Below, piece after piece: positions 31,252-39,727 of a DNA stretch of 64,000 bases (position 1 is the stretch's first letter; every line of letters begins with the position of its first letter). Under the pieces are notes generated by a model. The model was not told the DNA's origin. It saw only the letters and a program-made list of their open reading frames with translations, and ran no database searches. A program made the translations under genes and the position numbers. Origin of the DNA: Chthoniobacterales bacterium (GTDB taxonomy: Bacteria; Verrucomicrobiota; Verrucomicrobiia; Chthoniobacterales; UBA10450); assembly GCA_003244145.1 (NCBI GenBank), contig QHBM01000019.1:1-64000 (forward strand). The letters run 5' to 3'.

Positions 31252-31577
31252 AGAACCGTTATGAAGCGTTGCTCGTGCTCGATACCCAGGGCCGGGACGA
31301 TACTGTAAAAGACGTGGTCGACCGTCTCGAGGCCGAGTTTCAAAAAGAAGGCGCGGAGATCGAGCAGGTCCAGAAGATGGACCGTCGTCCGTTTTCCTAC
31401 GTCGCGGGTAAACTGGACGCCGGGTATTACGTAAATTTTGTTTTCCACGCCGACCCGCAGCTCATCACCAAGCTGCGCGCGAAGTTCAAGCTCGATCCGG
31501 AAATTTACCGCCAGCATTACCAGCGGCTGCGTCCGAAGGTGGAACGCGCCCCGAAAAAGTTGGCCGAGGCCAAGTAA
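31248..31577 (+). CDS. rpsF: 30S ribosomal protein S6
   Basis: A 109-residue small-subunit protein. 'RYEALLVLDTQG' at the N-terminus and 'MDRRPFSYVAGKLDAGYYVN' in the middle are typical of S6. The start overlaps the pth stop by four bases. In many genomes it is followed by ssb, rpsR and rplI; here ssb follows but rpsR and rplI do not appear in the window. S6 usually pairs with S18 (rpsR) on the ribosome, so that gene must be elsewhere. Confidence 0.95.
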   Translation: MKNRYEALLVLDTQGRDDTVKDVVDRLEAEFQKEGAEIEQVQKMDRRPFSYVAGKLDAGYYVNFVFHADPQLITKLRAKFKLDPEIYRQHYQRLRPKVERAPKKLAEAK

Positions 31578-31595
31578 TTCCGCTAGAAGAGCGGC

Positions 31596-32057
31596 ATGGC
31601 CAGTTTCAATAAAGTCATCCTGCTCGGAAATCTCACGCGCGACCCCGAGGTCCGCTACACCCCCAAGGGAACAGCCGTCACGGACTTAGGTCTGGCGGTC
31701 AACCGCACTTATACTGCGGATAACGGCGAGAAACGCGAAGAGGTCACCTTCGTCGACGTGACCTTTTGGGGACGCACCGCGGAAGTCGCCGGCGAATATT
31801 TAAAAAAAGGCCGCCCGGTTTTTGTCGAGGGACGCCTTCAGCTCGATTCGTGGGATGACAAGACGTCCGGACAAAAACGGACCAAGCTCAAAGTCATCGG
31901 GGAAAATATGCAGATGCTCGGTGCCCCCCGTGGCGGAGGAGGTGGCGGCGGTGGAGATGAGGAAGGTGGTTCCAGCGCGCCTCGTTCCAGCACCAGACCG
32001 GCCCCGCCCCCGAAAGCAGCCCCCTCAGCACCTGACGACGACGAGATTCCATTTTAG
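31596..32057 (+). CDS. ssb: Single-stranded DNA-binding protein
   Basis: A 153-residue SSB with an OB fold over residues 1-105 ('[20 protein letters not shown]', '[20 protein letters not shown]', '[10 protein letters not shown]'), a glycine-rich linker (about 110-125), a proline-rich stretch and the acidic tip 'DDDEIPF' that recruits partners such as RecO, RecG, PriA and exonuclease I. It protects single-stranded DNA in replication and repair. It is the last gene of the prs-rplY-pth-rpsF-ssb run; a hairpin and REP-like element follow directly. Confidence 0.96.
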   Translation: MASFNKVILLGNLTRDPEVRYTPKGTAVTDLGLAVNRTYTADNGEKREEVTFVDVTFWGRTAEVAGEYLKKGRPVFVEGRLQLDSWDDKTSGQKRTKLKVIGENMQMLGAPRGGGGGGGGDEEGGSSAPRSSTRPAPPPKAAPSAPDDDEIPF

Positions 32058-32060
32058 TCG

Positions 32061-32097
32061 CCGACCCGAAGTCGGTAGGGCGAGACTCTGTCGAGCC
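32061..32097. repeat. REP-like element after ssb
   Basis: The 5-bp hairpin CCGAC-CCGAA-GTCGG (32061-32075) is followed by GTAGGGCGAGACTCTGTCGA (from 32075), identical over 23 bases to the reverse complement of the arm at 3995-4017. It lies between ssb and dprA and could end the ssb transcript. It is not followed by a T-run. Confidence 0.75.
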
Positions 32098-32129
32098 ACG
32101 GGCCGTGCTGGCCTAACGAACGCTAATCG

Positions 32130-33230
32130 ATGACCCCCACCGAAGCCTGCATCGCGCTGAACATGCTCCCGACGATGGGGCCGGTGCGGTTGCGCAAGCT
32201 CCTCGAAGTTTTTGAAACTCCCGATCTCGTTCTCGCGGCACGGCGCGATGCCTTGCGCGCGGTTGAAGGAATCGGGAACGACGTCGCGGACCAGATTGTG
32301 CGTTGGGAAAGCATCGTCGATTTGCCGGCGGAGCTCGAACGCATCCGTCAGTTCGGCGCGAACGTCATCACCGCGGAATCTCCACTCTATCCGCGGCAGC
32401 TCCGCGAGATCCACGCGCCGCCCATCGTCCTCTACGTTTGGGGCGAACTGACCGAGCGCGATCAACACGCCATCGCGGTCATCGGGTCGCGGCGCACGAC
32501 CCATTATGGAACGGAATCGGCGAAGAAACTTTCCTACCAGCTCGCCTATGCCGGACTGACTATCATCAGTGGCCTGGCGCGGGGCATCGATACCGCGGCG
32601 CACCAAGGCGCGCTCGCGGCGAAAGGCCGCACCGTCGCTGTGATCGGTTCCGGTTTATCGAAACTTTATCCGCCGGAGAATGCTGCTCTAGCGGAAAAAA
32701 TTCGGAGCGGCAACGGCGCGATCGTTTCCGAGTTCTCGATGGAGATCGAACCCGATCGCCAGACTTTTCCGATGCGCAACCGAATCATCAGTGGTTGGAG
32801 CCACGGTCTTCTGGTCGTTGAAGCCGGTCTCAACAGCGGCGCGTTGATTACCGTTACCCAGGCGCTCGAACAAGGCCGGTCCGTTTACGCGGTGCCGGGC
32901 CACATCAATGCACCGAGCGCACAAGGATCGAATCGCCTCATCCAGCAAGGAGCCAAACTGGTGATGGACGCGAGCGACCTGCTTGACGATTTGCAGATTC
33001 TGCTTCCGGAAACGAAGCCGTCGCCTGAAGCAGCGGTGCGTGCGCTGCCATTGCTCAGCGATGATGAACGGCGTGCTTACGATGCGATTGAAGCGACGGA
33101 AACATCGATCGATGACATCGCGACGAAATCTGGATTGCCGAGCGGAACTGTTTCTTCCACCCTCCTGCGCCTGGAGCTGAAACGATTGGTGAAACAGTTG
33201 CCCGGAAAATATTTCGTCAAACTGGCGTAA
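32130..33230 (+). CDS. dprA: DNA processing protein DprA (Smf)
   Basis: A 366-residue protein that loads RecA on incoming single-stranded DNA in natural transformation. A helical N-terminal SAM-like domain (about 1-65) precedes the Rossmann domain: 'IAVIGSRRTTHYGTE', 'TIISGLARGIDTAAHQGAL', 'VAVIGSGLSKLYPPEN', 'FPMRNRIISG' and 'GALITVTQALEQGRSVYAVP'. A winged-helix domain ends the protein ('SGTVSSTLLRLELKRLVKQ'). All parts are present. It lies 72 bases after ssb behind a repeat and abuts the alcohol dehydrogenase gene with no gap. Confidence 0.95.
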   Translation: MTPTEACIALNMLPTMGPVRLRKLLEVFETPDLVLAARRDALRAVEGIGNDVADQIVRWESIVDLPAELERIRQFGANVITAESPLYPRQLREIHAPPIVLYVWGELTERDQHAIAVIGSRRTTHYGTESAKKLSYQLAYAGLTIISGLARGIDTAAHQGALAAKGRTVAVIGSGLSKLYPPENAALAEKIRSGNGAIVSEFSMEIEPDRQTFPMRNRIISGWSHGLLVVEAGLNSGALITVTQALEQGRSVYAVPGHINAPSAQGSNRLIQQGAKLVMDASDLLDDLQILLPETKPSPEAAVRALPLLSDDERRAYDAIEATETSIDDIATKSGLPSGTVSSTLLRLELKRLVKQLPGKYFVKLA

Positions 33231-34259
33231 ATGAACGCCATTCGTCTTACCAAATCTGGGGCGCCACTCGAAGAGCAGCAGATCGAGACTCCGCCGTTCA
33301 ACGCCGGAGACGTTCTCATTCGAGTGAAAGCCGCCGGGATTTGCCATTCCGACGCGCATTATCGCGCGGGAGTCTCGCCGGTCGCACGGTTGCCGTTGAC
33401 GCTCGGACACGAAGTTGCCGGAGTGGTCGAGAAAACGGGCACGGACGTTCGGGGTTTCACGATCGGCGACCGTGTCTGTGTCCATTACCTCGCGACCTGC
33501 GGTCGGTGCGTCTTTTGTCAGGCCGGCACCGAACAATTTTGTCCGACCACGCAAATGATCGGAAAGCATCGCGATGGCGGTTACGCGGAATTCATCGTGG
33601 TGCCTGAGCGGAGCGCCTTCTGTCTGCCGGACGAAATCCCATTCGACCAAGGCGCGATCCTGATGTGCTCGTCGGCCACTTCACTGCATGCCTTGAACAA
33701 AGCTCGACTTCGTCCAGGTGAAACGGTTGCCGTTTTTGGCGTCGGAGGCCTGGGCATTTCGGCGCTGCAATTGGCGAAACACTTCGGCGCCGCGGAAGTG
33801 TTCGCCGTGGACATCAATCCTCACAAGCTCGCGCTCGCCGAACGATTTGGCGCGATCCCCGTGAACTCGTTAGGCCGCGACCCCGTCGAGCAAATTCAGG
33901 AACTGACAGCGGGCCGTGGTGTGGATGTCGCGCTGGAATTAATTGGGCTGCCCCTCACGATGCGGCAGGCGGTGCAGTCGCTGGCGATTCTGGGCCGGGC
34001 CGCGCTGGTGGGCCTGACGCGAGAAAGTTTTTCCGTCGCTCCCTACTCCGAGCTCATCAACAAGGAAGCAGAAATCATCGGCGTGTCGGATCACCTGGCC
34101 AGCGAAATCCCGTTGCTCCTGGACCTCGCGCGCACCGGAACGCTCGATCTTTCCCACGGCATTATCCGCACTGTGCCCCTCGAGGCGGGCGCGGTTAACG
34201 GCGCCCTGGATGGTCTGGAAAAATTTGGAGACGATGTGCGCGCTGTCATCGTTCCCTAA
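33231..34259 (+). CDS. Zinc-dependent alcohol dehydrogenase (MDR family)
   Basis: A 342-residue medium-chain dehydrogenase oxidising an alcohol with NAD(P). The catalytic zinc ligands are in 'GICHSDAHYR' (Cys about 38) and 'TLGHEVAGVVE' (His about 61). The structural zinc site has the four Cys of 'CGRCVFCQAGTEQFC' (about 91-105). The coenzyme fold is 'VAVFGVGGLGISALQLAK'. The substrate is unknown. The ATG begins directly after the dprA stop codon, which indicates coupled translation, although the two functions seem unrelated. Confidence 0.92.
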   Translation: MNAIRLTKSGAPLEEQQIETPPFNAGDVLIRVKAAGICHSDAHYRAGVSPVARLPLTLGHEVAGVVEKTGTDVRGFTIGDRVCVHYLATCGRCVFCQAGTEQFCPTTQMIGKHRDGGYAEFIVVPERSAFCLPDEIPFDQGAILMCSSATSLHALNKARLRPGETVAVFGVGGLGISALQLAKHFGAAEVFAVDINPHKLALAERFGAIPVNSLGRDPVEQIQELTAGRGVDVALELIGLPLTMRQAVQSLAILGRAALVGLTRESFSVAPYSELINKEAEIIGVSDHLASEIPLLLDLARTGTLDLSHGIIRTVPLEAGAVNGALDGLEKFGDDVRAVIVP

Positions 34260-34415
34260 CCAAATGCGATTTGCCAAGGGGCGAGGTCTCTTCTAACCTC
34301 CTCCGCCTTGAGCCCGGCGGCTGGCAGTCCAGTCACCCGGAAACACTACTGACGGAAGCGCCTCCTAAACGTCCGCCGGTTTTCGAGGCTGCACGCTTTT
34401 TCCTCACCGCAGAAA

Positions 34416-37202
34416 ATGTCAAAATCGCTTATCATTGCCGAGAAGCCCAGCGTCGCTGGCGACATCGCGCGCGTCCTCGGCAAGTTTAAGAAGGAAAAGG
34501 ATTTCTTCGAAAACGAAGAATACGTCATCTCCTGGGCCGTTGGTCACGTGGTGGAGCTATTGATGCCGGAGGACATCGACAAAAAGAAGTATGGCTTCTG
34601 GCGGCTCGAGACACTTCCCATCATTCCGGACAAATTTGAGCTGAAGCCGATCGAACAGTCGAAGGACCGCTACAACGTCCTGAAGAAGCTCATCGCGCGA
34701 AAAGATATCGAGCAACTCATCAATGCCTGCGACGCGGGACGCGAAGGCGAATTGATTTTCGATAACCTTTGCCGGCTCGCCAAGAACAAGCACCCGGTCA
34801 AACGTCTCTGGCTGCAATCAATGACAGCTCAAGCCATCCGTGACGGTTTTCAGACGTTGCGCGACGGTTCGGAAATGGCCGGCCTGGCCGATGCCGCGCG
34901 TTCCCGGAGCGAGAGCGATTGGCTCATCGGCATCAATGGCACGCGTGCCATTACCAAACGTTTGTTCGGTTCGCGTGCGGGTAACGTCGCCTCGGTCGGT
35001 CGCGTGCAAACGCCCACGCTTGCCATCGTTTACGCCCGCGAATTGGAAATTCGGAATTTCAAACCGCGCGGCTACTGGCGGGTCACCGCGAAATTCGGAA
35101 TCGCTAAAGGCGAATACGAAGGCGTCTATCAGCGGCCCGATTTCAAACGGAATGGCGACGAACACGATCGGATCGATCGCATCTGGGAGCAAGCGGTGGC
35201 GGAAGCGGTTGTGGCCGAGTGCCAGGGCCAGCCGGTCGCTACGGTTTCCGAGGAAAAGAAAGCCAGCTCGCAGATCGCCCCACGTCTCTACGACCTGACG
35301 ACGTTGCAACGGGAGGCAAACGGCCGCTACGGATTCTCGGCCAAGCGCACCTTGCAAATCGCGCAGGCTCTCTACGAGCGGCACAAAATGTTGACCTACC
35401 CGCGCACTGATTCCCGGGCCCTGCCCGAGGACTACGTGCCGGTCGTCAAGCAAACCCTGGCCAACCTTTCCGGCTCGCTCCAAACACACGCGCAGAAGGC
35501 GCTCGAGCAGAATTACGTGCGGCCTAACAAGCGCATCTTCAACAACGCGCAAATCAGCGATCACTTCGCCATCATTCCGACGACGACGGAAGCGAAGAAT
35601 CTCGACGACGCGGAAGCGAAGATTTTCGACATGGTGGCGCGGCGTTTCGTGGCGGCATTTTATCCCGCGGCGGAGTTCGACATCACCACCCGTCTCAGCA
35701 AGGTCCGCGAGCACAAATTCAAAACGGAAGGCAAGGTCATGACCTCAGCCGGCTGGCTCGATGTTTATGGGAAGAGCACGATTGATGACGATGTCACGCA
35801 GGGCAAGGCGCTGCCGGCTTTGAGCGCCGAGGACAAGAGCCAGGCGAAGACGCTCGACGCCAGCTTGCACACCGAAGTCACGAAGCCGCCCCCGCGTTAT
35901 ACCGAAGCGACGTTGCTGTCCGCCATGGAAACAGCGGGGAAACTGGTCGATGACGAAGAGCTGGCCGAAGCGATGAAGGAACGCGGGCTCGGCACTCCCG
36001 CGACGCGCGCGGATACGATCGACGGGTTGATTTACCAAAAATACATGGACCGCGAGCAGCGTGAACTCGTCCCGAGCGCGAAGGCCGAGCAGTTGATTCA
36101 ATTTCTTACTGCCGTGAAAGCCTCGGAGATCACGAGTCCGGCGATGACCGGCGAATGGGAACACCAGTTGCGTCTGATGGCGCGTGGAAAATTTCCGCGT
36201 GAGAAATTCATGGCCGCCATTGTCGAGCAAACGAAAGGCATCGTCGAGCGAGTCAAGGGATTTGAGGAGGACGATTCCGTCGCTCGCGTCACAGAGATTA
36301 TTTCGCCCACTGACGGCAAGCCGCTGCGGGAGACGCTCCGCGGCTACAAGTCACAGGATGGCGAGTTCATGATCTACAAGGTCATTGGCGGCCGCAAGAT
36401 GGAGGAATCCGAAGTAGCCGAGCTGGTCGAGAAAGGCGTCGTCGGTCCGCTCGATGGTTTTATTTCGGCCAAGACCCGCGCCAGTTTCGCCGCCACGCTC
36501 AGGCTGGTGAAGGATGAGAAGACCGGGAAGTGGAAAGCCGAATACGATTTTGGCGACAAGGTTGACCTCGGCACCGTCGAATCTTTTTGGACCGATCCCG
36601 CGACGGGCTCGGAGTTGTGCGAAGTCGGTTCGAGCTATGTGCTCCGTGAACGCGAGAACGGTGAATGGAAACAGGCGCTACGATTGCCCCGTCTCATGTG
36701 CAAAAAAGAGATTCCGCGCGAGCAGGCCGTGCAATTGGTCGAAAAGGGCAAGACCGATTTGATCAAGGGCTTCACCTCGAAGAAGGGCCGCCCGTTCGAC
36801 GCGTTCCTAGTCCGCGCCGATGCGAAAATTCGTTGGGAGTTTCCGCCCCGCGCGCCGAAAACCGGCAAAGATGGAAAGCCTGTCGAACGCAAAGCGCGGG
36901 CGAAAGCCGATCTCTCCAAGGCGAACGTCATCGGCGAGAGCAAAGTGCACGGCGGCGAGCTGGTTGAGCTGGAGGGGACTTACTACGTTCGCAAACCCGA
37001 CCAGGATAACCGGCAGGTTTTCAAACTAACGAAGCAGCTTTGCGAGCACGAGATCACGCCGGATGAAGTGAAGGAACTGCTCGTGGAAGGAAAATCGCCG
37101 CTGATCGAGGATTTCGTTTCCAAGCGCGGCAACAAATTCGCCGCCTACCTCGTCCTCTCAGCGAAGAAAGACAAAGCCGACTTCGAGTTTCCTCCGCGTT
37201 GA
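34416..37202 (+). CDS. topB: DNA topoisomerase III with extended C-terminal repeats
   Basis: A 928-residue type IA topoisomerase that relaxes and decatenates DNA. Toprim motifs are 'LIIAEKPSVAGDIARVLG' (residues 4-21) and 'NACDAGREGELIFDN' (about 105). The active-site Tyr lies in 'MLTYPRTDSRALP' (about 328). After the core (to about 610) come three copies of the 'topoisomerase C-terminal repeat' ('GPLDGFISAKTRASFAA', 'DLIKGFTSKKGRPFDAF', 'PLIEDFVSKRGNKFAAY'), so it is longer than E. coli TopB (about 650). There are no zinc-finger cysteines like those of TopA. It stands alone; the gap before it holds nothing notable. Confidence 0.95.
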   Translation: MSKSLIIAEKPSVAGDIARVLGKFKKEKDFFENEEYVISWAVGHVVELLMPEDIDKKKYGFWRLETLPIIPDKFELKPIEQSKDRYNVLKKLIARKDIEQLINACDAGREGELIFDNLCRLAKNKHPVKRLWLQSMTAQAIRDGFQTLRDGSEMAGLADAARSRSESDWLIGINGTRAITKRLFGSRAGNVASVGRVQTPTLAIVYARELEIRNFKPRGYWRVTAKFGIAKGEYEGVYQRPDFKRNGDEHDRIDRIWEQAVAEAVVAECQGQPVATVSEEKKASSQIAPRLYDLTTLQREANGRYGFSAKRTLQIAQALYERHKMLTYPRTDSRALPEDYVPVVKQTLANLSGSLQTHAQKALEQNYVRPNKRIFNNAQISDHFAIIPTTTEAKNLDDAEAKIFDMVARRFVAAFYPAAEFDITTRLSKVREHKFKTEGKVMTSAGWLDVYGKSTIDDDVTQGKALPALSAEDKSQAKTLDASLHTEVTKPPPRYTEATLLSAMETAGKLVDDEELAEAMKERGLGTPATRADTIDGLIYQKYMDREQRELVPSAKAEQLIQFLTAVKASEITSPAMTGEWEHQLRLMARGKFPREKFMAAIVEQTKGIVERVKGFEEDDSVARVTEIISPTDGKPLRETLRGYKSQDGEFMIYKVIGGRKMEESEVAELVEKGVVGPLDGFISAKTRASFAATLRLVKDEKTGKWKAEYDFGDKVDLGTVESFWTDPATGSELCEVGSSYVLRERENGEWKQALRLPRLMCKKEIPREQAVQLVEKGKTDLIKGFTSKKGRPFDAFLVRADAKIRWEFPPRAPKTGKDGKPVERKARAKADLSKANVIGESKVHGGELVELEGTYYVRKPDQDNRQVFKLTKQLCEHEITPDEVKELLVEGKSPLIEDFVSKRGNKFAAYLVLSAKKDKADFEFPPR

Positions 37203-37546
37203 GTTGGGTGGAAAACACCTCGACCTTGCACAACGGCCGCAACGGGTCACAACGAAAAGGAATCGAGCCACCGCGCGCGGTTTCGTAATATTAGTTAGCG
37301 CAGAGAAAAACGTCCCAGATCGCCGTCCTGATCAAGTGTTTCACATCCAGGAGACGTCAGGCCAGCGTGAACGGCTCGCGATTTTTTTCGCGCAGACGTT
37401 CTTCGGGGGAATCGAAATCGCGCATGTAGCACTCGCGAGAGTGGGCGAAGTTTCGCATCGCATCGGACCAGGACATCTTCGATGGCCAGTGCTATACCTG
37501 CCGATCCTCAAACGCAGGCAGGTTCAGGTCCACCGCCACCCGGGAT
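37203..37546. other. Intergenic stretch without a secure gene
   Basis: No convincing gene is seen between topB and the nucleotidyltransferase remnant. A 39-residue open frame on the minus strand at 37357-37476 ('MSWSDAMRNFAHSRECYMRD' and so on) is protein-like and acidic/basic mixed, but has only a weak ribosome site and no recognised family. It may be part of the decayed locus next to it. Confidence 0.45.
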
Positions 37547-38082
37547 TTATTGCTCACGCGAATGTCGGATTCTTTGGAGTGCATCTTCACCACCGTAACG
37601 CAGAATGAGCGAACGAAAAGATTCCTCTTCGGGATCAAGTGCTCAGATTCGAACGATCTGGCGAATGTCCTCCCAATCGAGTTCCGGCTTGGTTCGGGTG
37701 GGACTGTTCGCCGCGTGCACCTTGAGAGCGACGAGATGCTCCGGTCGGGGAAGAAGGATATTTTCTCCAGCCAGGTCGATGGGGGTTGCCCCTTCTGTGA
37801 GCTTTTCCCACGTCGCCTGATCAACAAACATGAGATCGACTGGAGGTGCGCCGGAATTTCCCGGCTCAAACTGCGCTAAGGCGGAGACTTCATGGAGGAT
37901 GCGGTAGCCGAGCCCACGCATCAGGTCGAGCCACTGCGAGCGGGATTCCTCCGGCACAAGCAAATCGAGATCTACCGTATTGCGGATGTAGCCGAGCTTG
38001 ATCACCGCTTCGCGCCGATGAGGAGACTCGGCAGATTCCGCTCCGAGGCGAGCCGGAGGATTTTAGCGACGTCCTTTTCCAT
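37547..38082 (-). pseudogene. Nucleotidyltransferase (AbiEii/MNT-like) with frameshift and nonsense mutation
   Basis: Starting from ATG 38082 the frame reads 'KILRLASERNLPSLLIGAKR' then stops at 38004. Adding one base near 38010-38016 (GGCGCG back to GGCGGCG) gives 'LLIGGEAVIKLGYIRNTVDL', the glycine-rich motif and DxD region of nucleotidyltransferases. The frame continues through 'LENILLPRPEHLVALKVHA' -type sequence to a TGA at 37643. Beyond this it stays in frame for another 31 codons ('DPEEESFRSLILRYGGED'), the natural C-terminus. Two independent lesions show decay. Related proteins are toxin or substrate-modifying halves of AbiE-like toxin-antitoxin pairs; no partner is seen. A sequencing error could explain the frameshift but not the stop. 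Confidence 0.75.
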
Positions 38083-38162
38083 GGAGATTGCTGCGGCGAC
38101 CTTCGCGCGACATGCACGGAGTTACAATTGTTCCCTATCCACGACTGGATCGAACGGGCACG

Positions 38163-38179
38163 CGCAAAAATATTTTGCG
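38163..38179. promoter_or_regulatory. AT-rich near-palindrome upstream of nrdR
   Basis: CGCAAAAATATTTTGCG is a near-perfect palindrome 18 bases before the -35 box of the likely nrdR promoter. It could be an operator, possibly for autoregulation. It does not match the published NrdR-box pattern well, so its owner is unknown. Confidence 0.4.
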
Positions 38180-38196
38180 AAATCGCGCGGGATGCG

Positions 38197-38225
38197 TTGA
38201 CGCCACAACTTATGGTGTGTTACTT
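38197..38225 (+). promoter_or_regulatory. Likely sigma-70 promoter of nrdR
   Basis: TTGACG (38197-38202), a 17-base spacer and TTACTT (38220-38225) lie 15 bases before the nrdR start codon. A very short leader would result. Confidence 0.5.
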
Positions 38226-38239
38226 ACTCCGCCGACACT

Positions 38240-38794
38240 ATGCGTTGTCCCAAGTGCGGCTTTCGTGACGACAAAGTCATCGACTCCCGCCAGTCTCGTG
38301 ATAGTTCCAGCATCCGCCGCCGCCGCGTTTGTTTACAGTGCGCGTACCGGTTCACCACTTACGAGCAAATCGAACGCTCCGATCTTCGCGTCGTCAAACG
38401 CGATCGCACCCATGAACCATTCGATCGCCGCAAACTCGTGAACAGCCTGGCCAAAGCTTGCGAAAAGCGCTCGATCAGTCTCGTGACTCTGGAAACAGCG
38501 GTGGACGAGATCGTGCACGAACTGGAAACGAGTGGCCGCGAAGTGCCTTCCGCGATGATTGGAACGAAGGTGCTGGAGAAACTGCGCGTGATTGATGAGG
38601 TCGCATATCTGCGGTACGCGTCGGTCCATCGCCGGTTTGAAGACGCCGATCAATTTGTCGATGCCATCCAGGCGCTGGGCCGCCGCATCAAACCCAATGC
38701 GCTTCAGCGCGAGTTGTTCGAGGCCGAGATGGCGCAGCAGAGTGGACCGAGCCCGGCCGCGGCCGGAGCGCGCGCAAGCGAAACAAAAATCTAA
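38240..38794 (+). CDS. nrdR: Transcriptional repressor NrdR
   Basis: A 184-residue ATP/dATP-sensing repressor of ribonucleotide reductase genes. The N-terminal zinc ribbon has Cys pairs in 'MRCPKCGFRDDKVIDSR' and 'RVCLQCAYRFTTYE'. The ATP-cone domain follows (about residues 49-139, 'VVKRDRTHEPFDRRKLVNSL' to 'LRYASVHRRFEDADQF'). The last 35 residues are an alanine/glutamine-rich tail, longer than usual. A sigma-70-like promoter and a palindrome lie upstream. The gene is followed after 5 bases by a possible ATP-cone-like protein. Target genes are outside the window. Confidence 0.96.
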   Translation: MRCPKCGFRDDKVIDSRQSRDSSSIRRRRVCLQCAYRFTTYEQIERSDLRVVKRDRTHEPFDRRKLVNSLAKACEKRSISLVTLETAVDEIVHELETSGREVPSAMIGTKVLEKLRVIDEVAYLRYASVHRRFEDADQFVDAIQALGRRIKPNALQRELFEAEMAQQSGPSPAAAGARASETKI

Positions 38795-38799
38795 AGCCC

Positions 38800-39360
38800 A
38801 TGGTCGCGTTCAAAGAAGAATTTCCTTACCTGCGTTGTGATTCGGGCCAGCTCTTCGAGTTCGACCAGGCGTGGCTCCACGCCGCGATCACGCGTGCCGC
38901 GAACGAGGCCGGCTATCCGAAATGGTGGCTGACCGATCACGTGACGGAAAGCATCGCGTTTTATTTGCGGTTGCGAAACGACGAGTCGGTGGTGCCGTTC
39001 GATCAACTTTCCCAAACCGTCCGCTATGTCCTGAAGGTGATCGGTTACAAGGAGATCGTTCCGTATTTCGTGCCGTCGCCGCCGCCGGTTTCGTTTTCGC
39101 TTCTCGAAATCGCGCAAGAAGCGGGCGCGGGATATGAGCTGGCGTTTTTCGATGGGTTGGAGAAACGAATCAGCGCACTGGTGAGCGCTCGCGCCGACAG
39201 CCTGCACCTGTGCGATCTGCAAGCGTGCGTGAAGCATCTCCGCGGCGCGAAAACATGGACGCGGACCTGCGACGCCTTGCGCGAGGAAGTGATCTGTTTC
39301 GTGCGCGAGCGGCTGGCGTCAAATCCCGAGCTCGAAGATCTGCGCTGTTACATCCGCTGA
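38800..39360 (+). CDS. Unknown protein with a possible ATP-cone-like domain, next to nrdR
   Basis: A 186-residue soluble protein. Residues 15-85 read 'GQLFEFDQAWLHAAITRAAN', 'WLTDHVTESIAFYLR', 'VPFDQLSQTVRYVLKVIGYK'. The order (a 'FD' start, two helices, then an 'FDQLxxxVxxVLxxxGY' end) resembles ATP cones of NrdR and ribonucleotide reductase. The remaining 100 residues are not recognised. It begins 5 bases after nrdR, so the two are probably cotranscribed. A nucleotide-sensing role together with NrdR is a hypothesis from position and likeness. It could equally be an unrelated helical protein. Confidence 0.7.
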   Translation: MVAFKEEFPYLRCDSGQLFEFDQAWLHAAITRAANEAGYPKWWLTDHVTESIAFYLRLRNDESVVPFDQLSQTVRYVLKVIGYKEIVPYFVPSPPPVSFSLLEIAQEAGAGYELAFFDGLEKRISALVSARADSLHLCDLQACVKHLRGAKTWTRTCDALREEVICFVRERLASNPELEDLRCYIR

Positions 39361-39385
39361 GCGCCGCGGTTGCGGCAGAGACGTT

Positions 39386-39724
39386 GTGACCATCTTCGAA
39401 AAGATCATCCGGCGCGAAATCCCGGCCGACATCGTTTGGGAAGACGAGGACGTGCTGGCTTTTCGCGATGTGAATCCGCAGGCGCCGGTGCACGTGTTGA
39501 TCGTCCCGAAGCGCGTGGTGCCGAGACTGGCGGAAACGACGGAGGCAGATCAAGCGCTGCTCGGGAAACTGCTGCTCGCTGCGCGTGCGGTGGCGGAGAA
39601 GCTGGATCTGGCGACGTCCGGTTATCGCGTCGTGATCAACAGCGGCCCTGATGCGGGCGAAACCGTTCCGCACCTGCATGTGCATGTGCTCGGGAAGCGC
39701 CCGCTCGCCTGGCCGCCGGGCTAG
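39386..39724 (+). CDS. HIT-family nucleotide-binding protein (HinT-like)
   Basis: A 112-residue histidine-triad protein, typically hydrolysing AMP-NH2-type or aminoacyl-AMP substrates. The N-terminal 'TIFEKIIRREIPADIVWEDE' and the triad 'HLHVHVLGKRPLAWPPG' at the C-terminus are diagnostic. The start is GTG at 39386; no ATG is available. It is 25 bases after the ATP-cone-like gene and could belong to the nrdR transcript. It converges on the L,D-transpeptidase gene with a 3-base gap. Confidence 0.94.
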   Translation: MTIFEKIIRREIPADIVWEDEDVLAFRDVNPQAPVHVLIVPKRVVPRLAETTEADQALLGKLLLAARAVAEKLDLATSGYRVVINSGPDAGETVPHLHVHVLGKRPLAWPPG

Positions 39725-39727
39725 GAT

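Noticed and set aside
37357-37476. 39-residue frame as an antitoxin for the nucleotidyltransferase remnant
   Set aside because: Too short, no ribosome site or family match; mentioned only as part of the intergenic entry.
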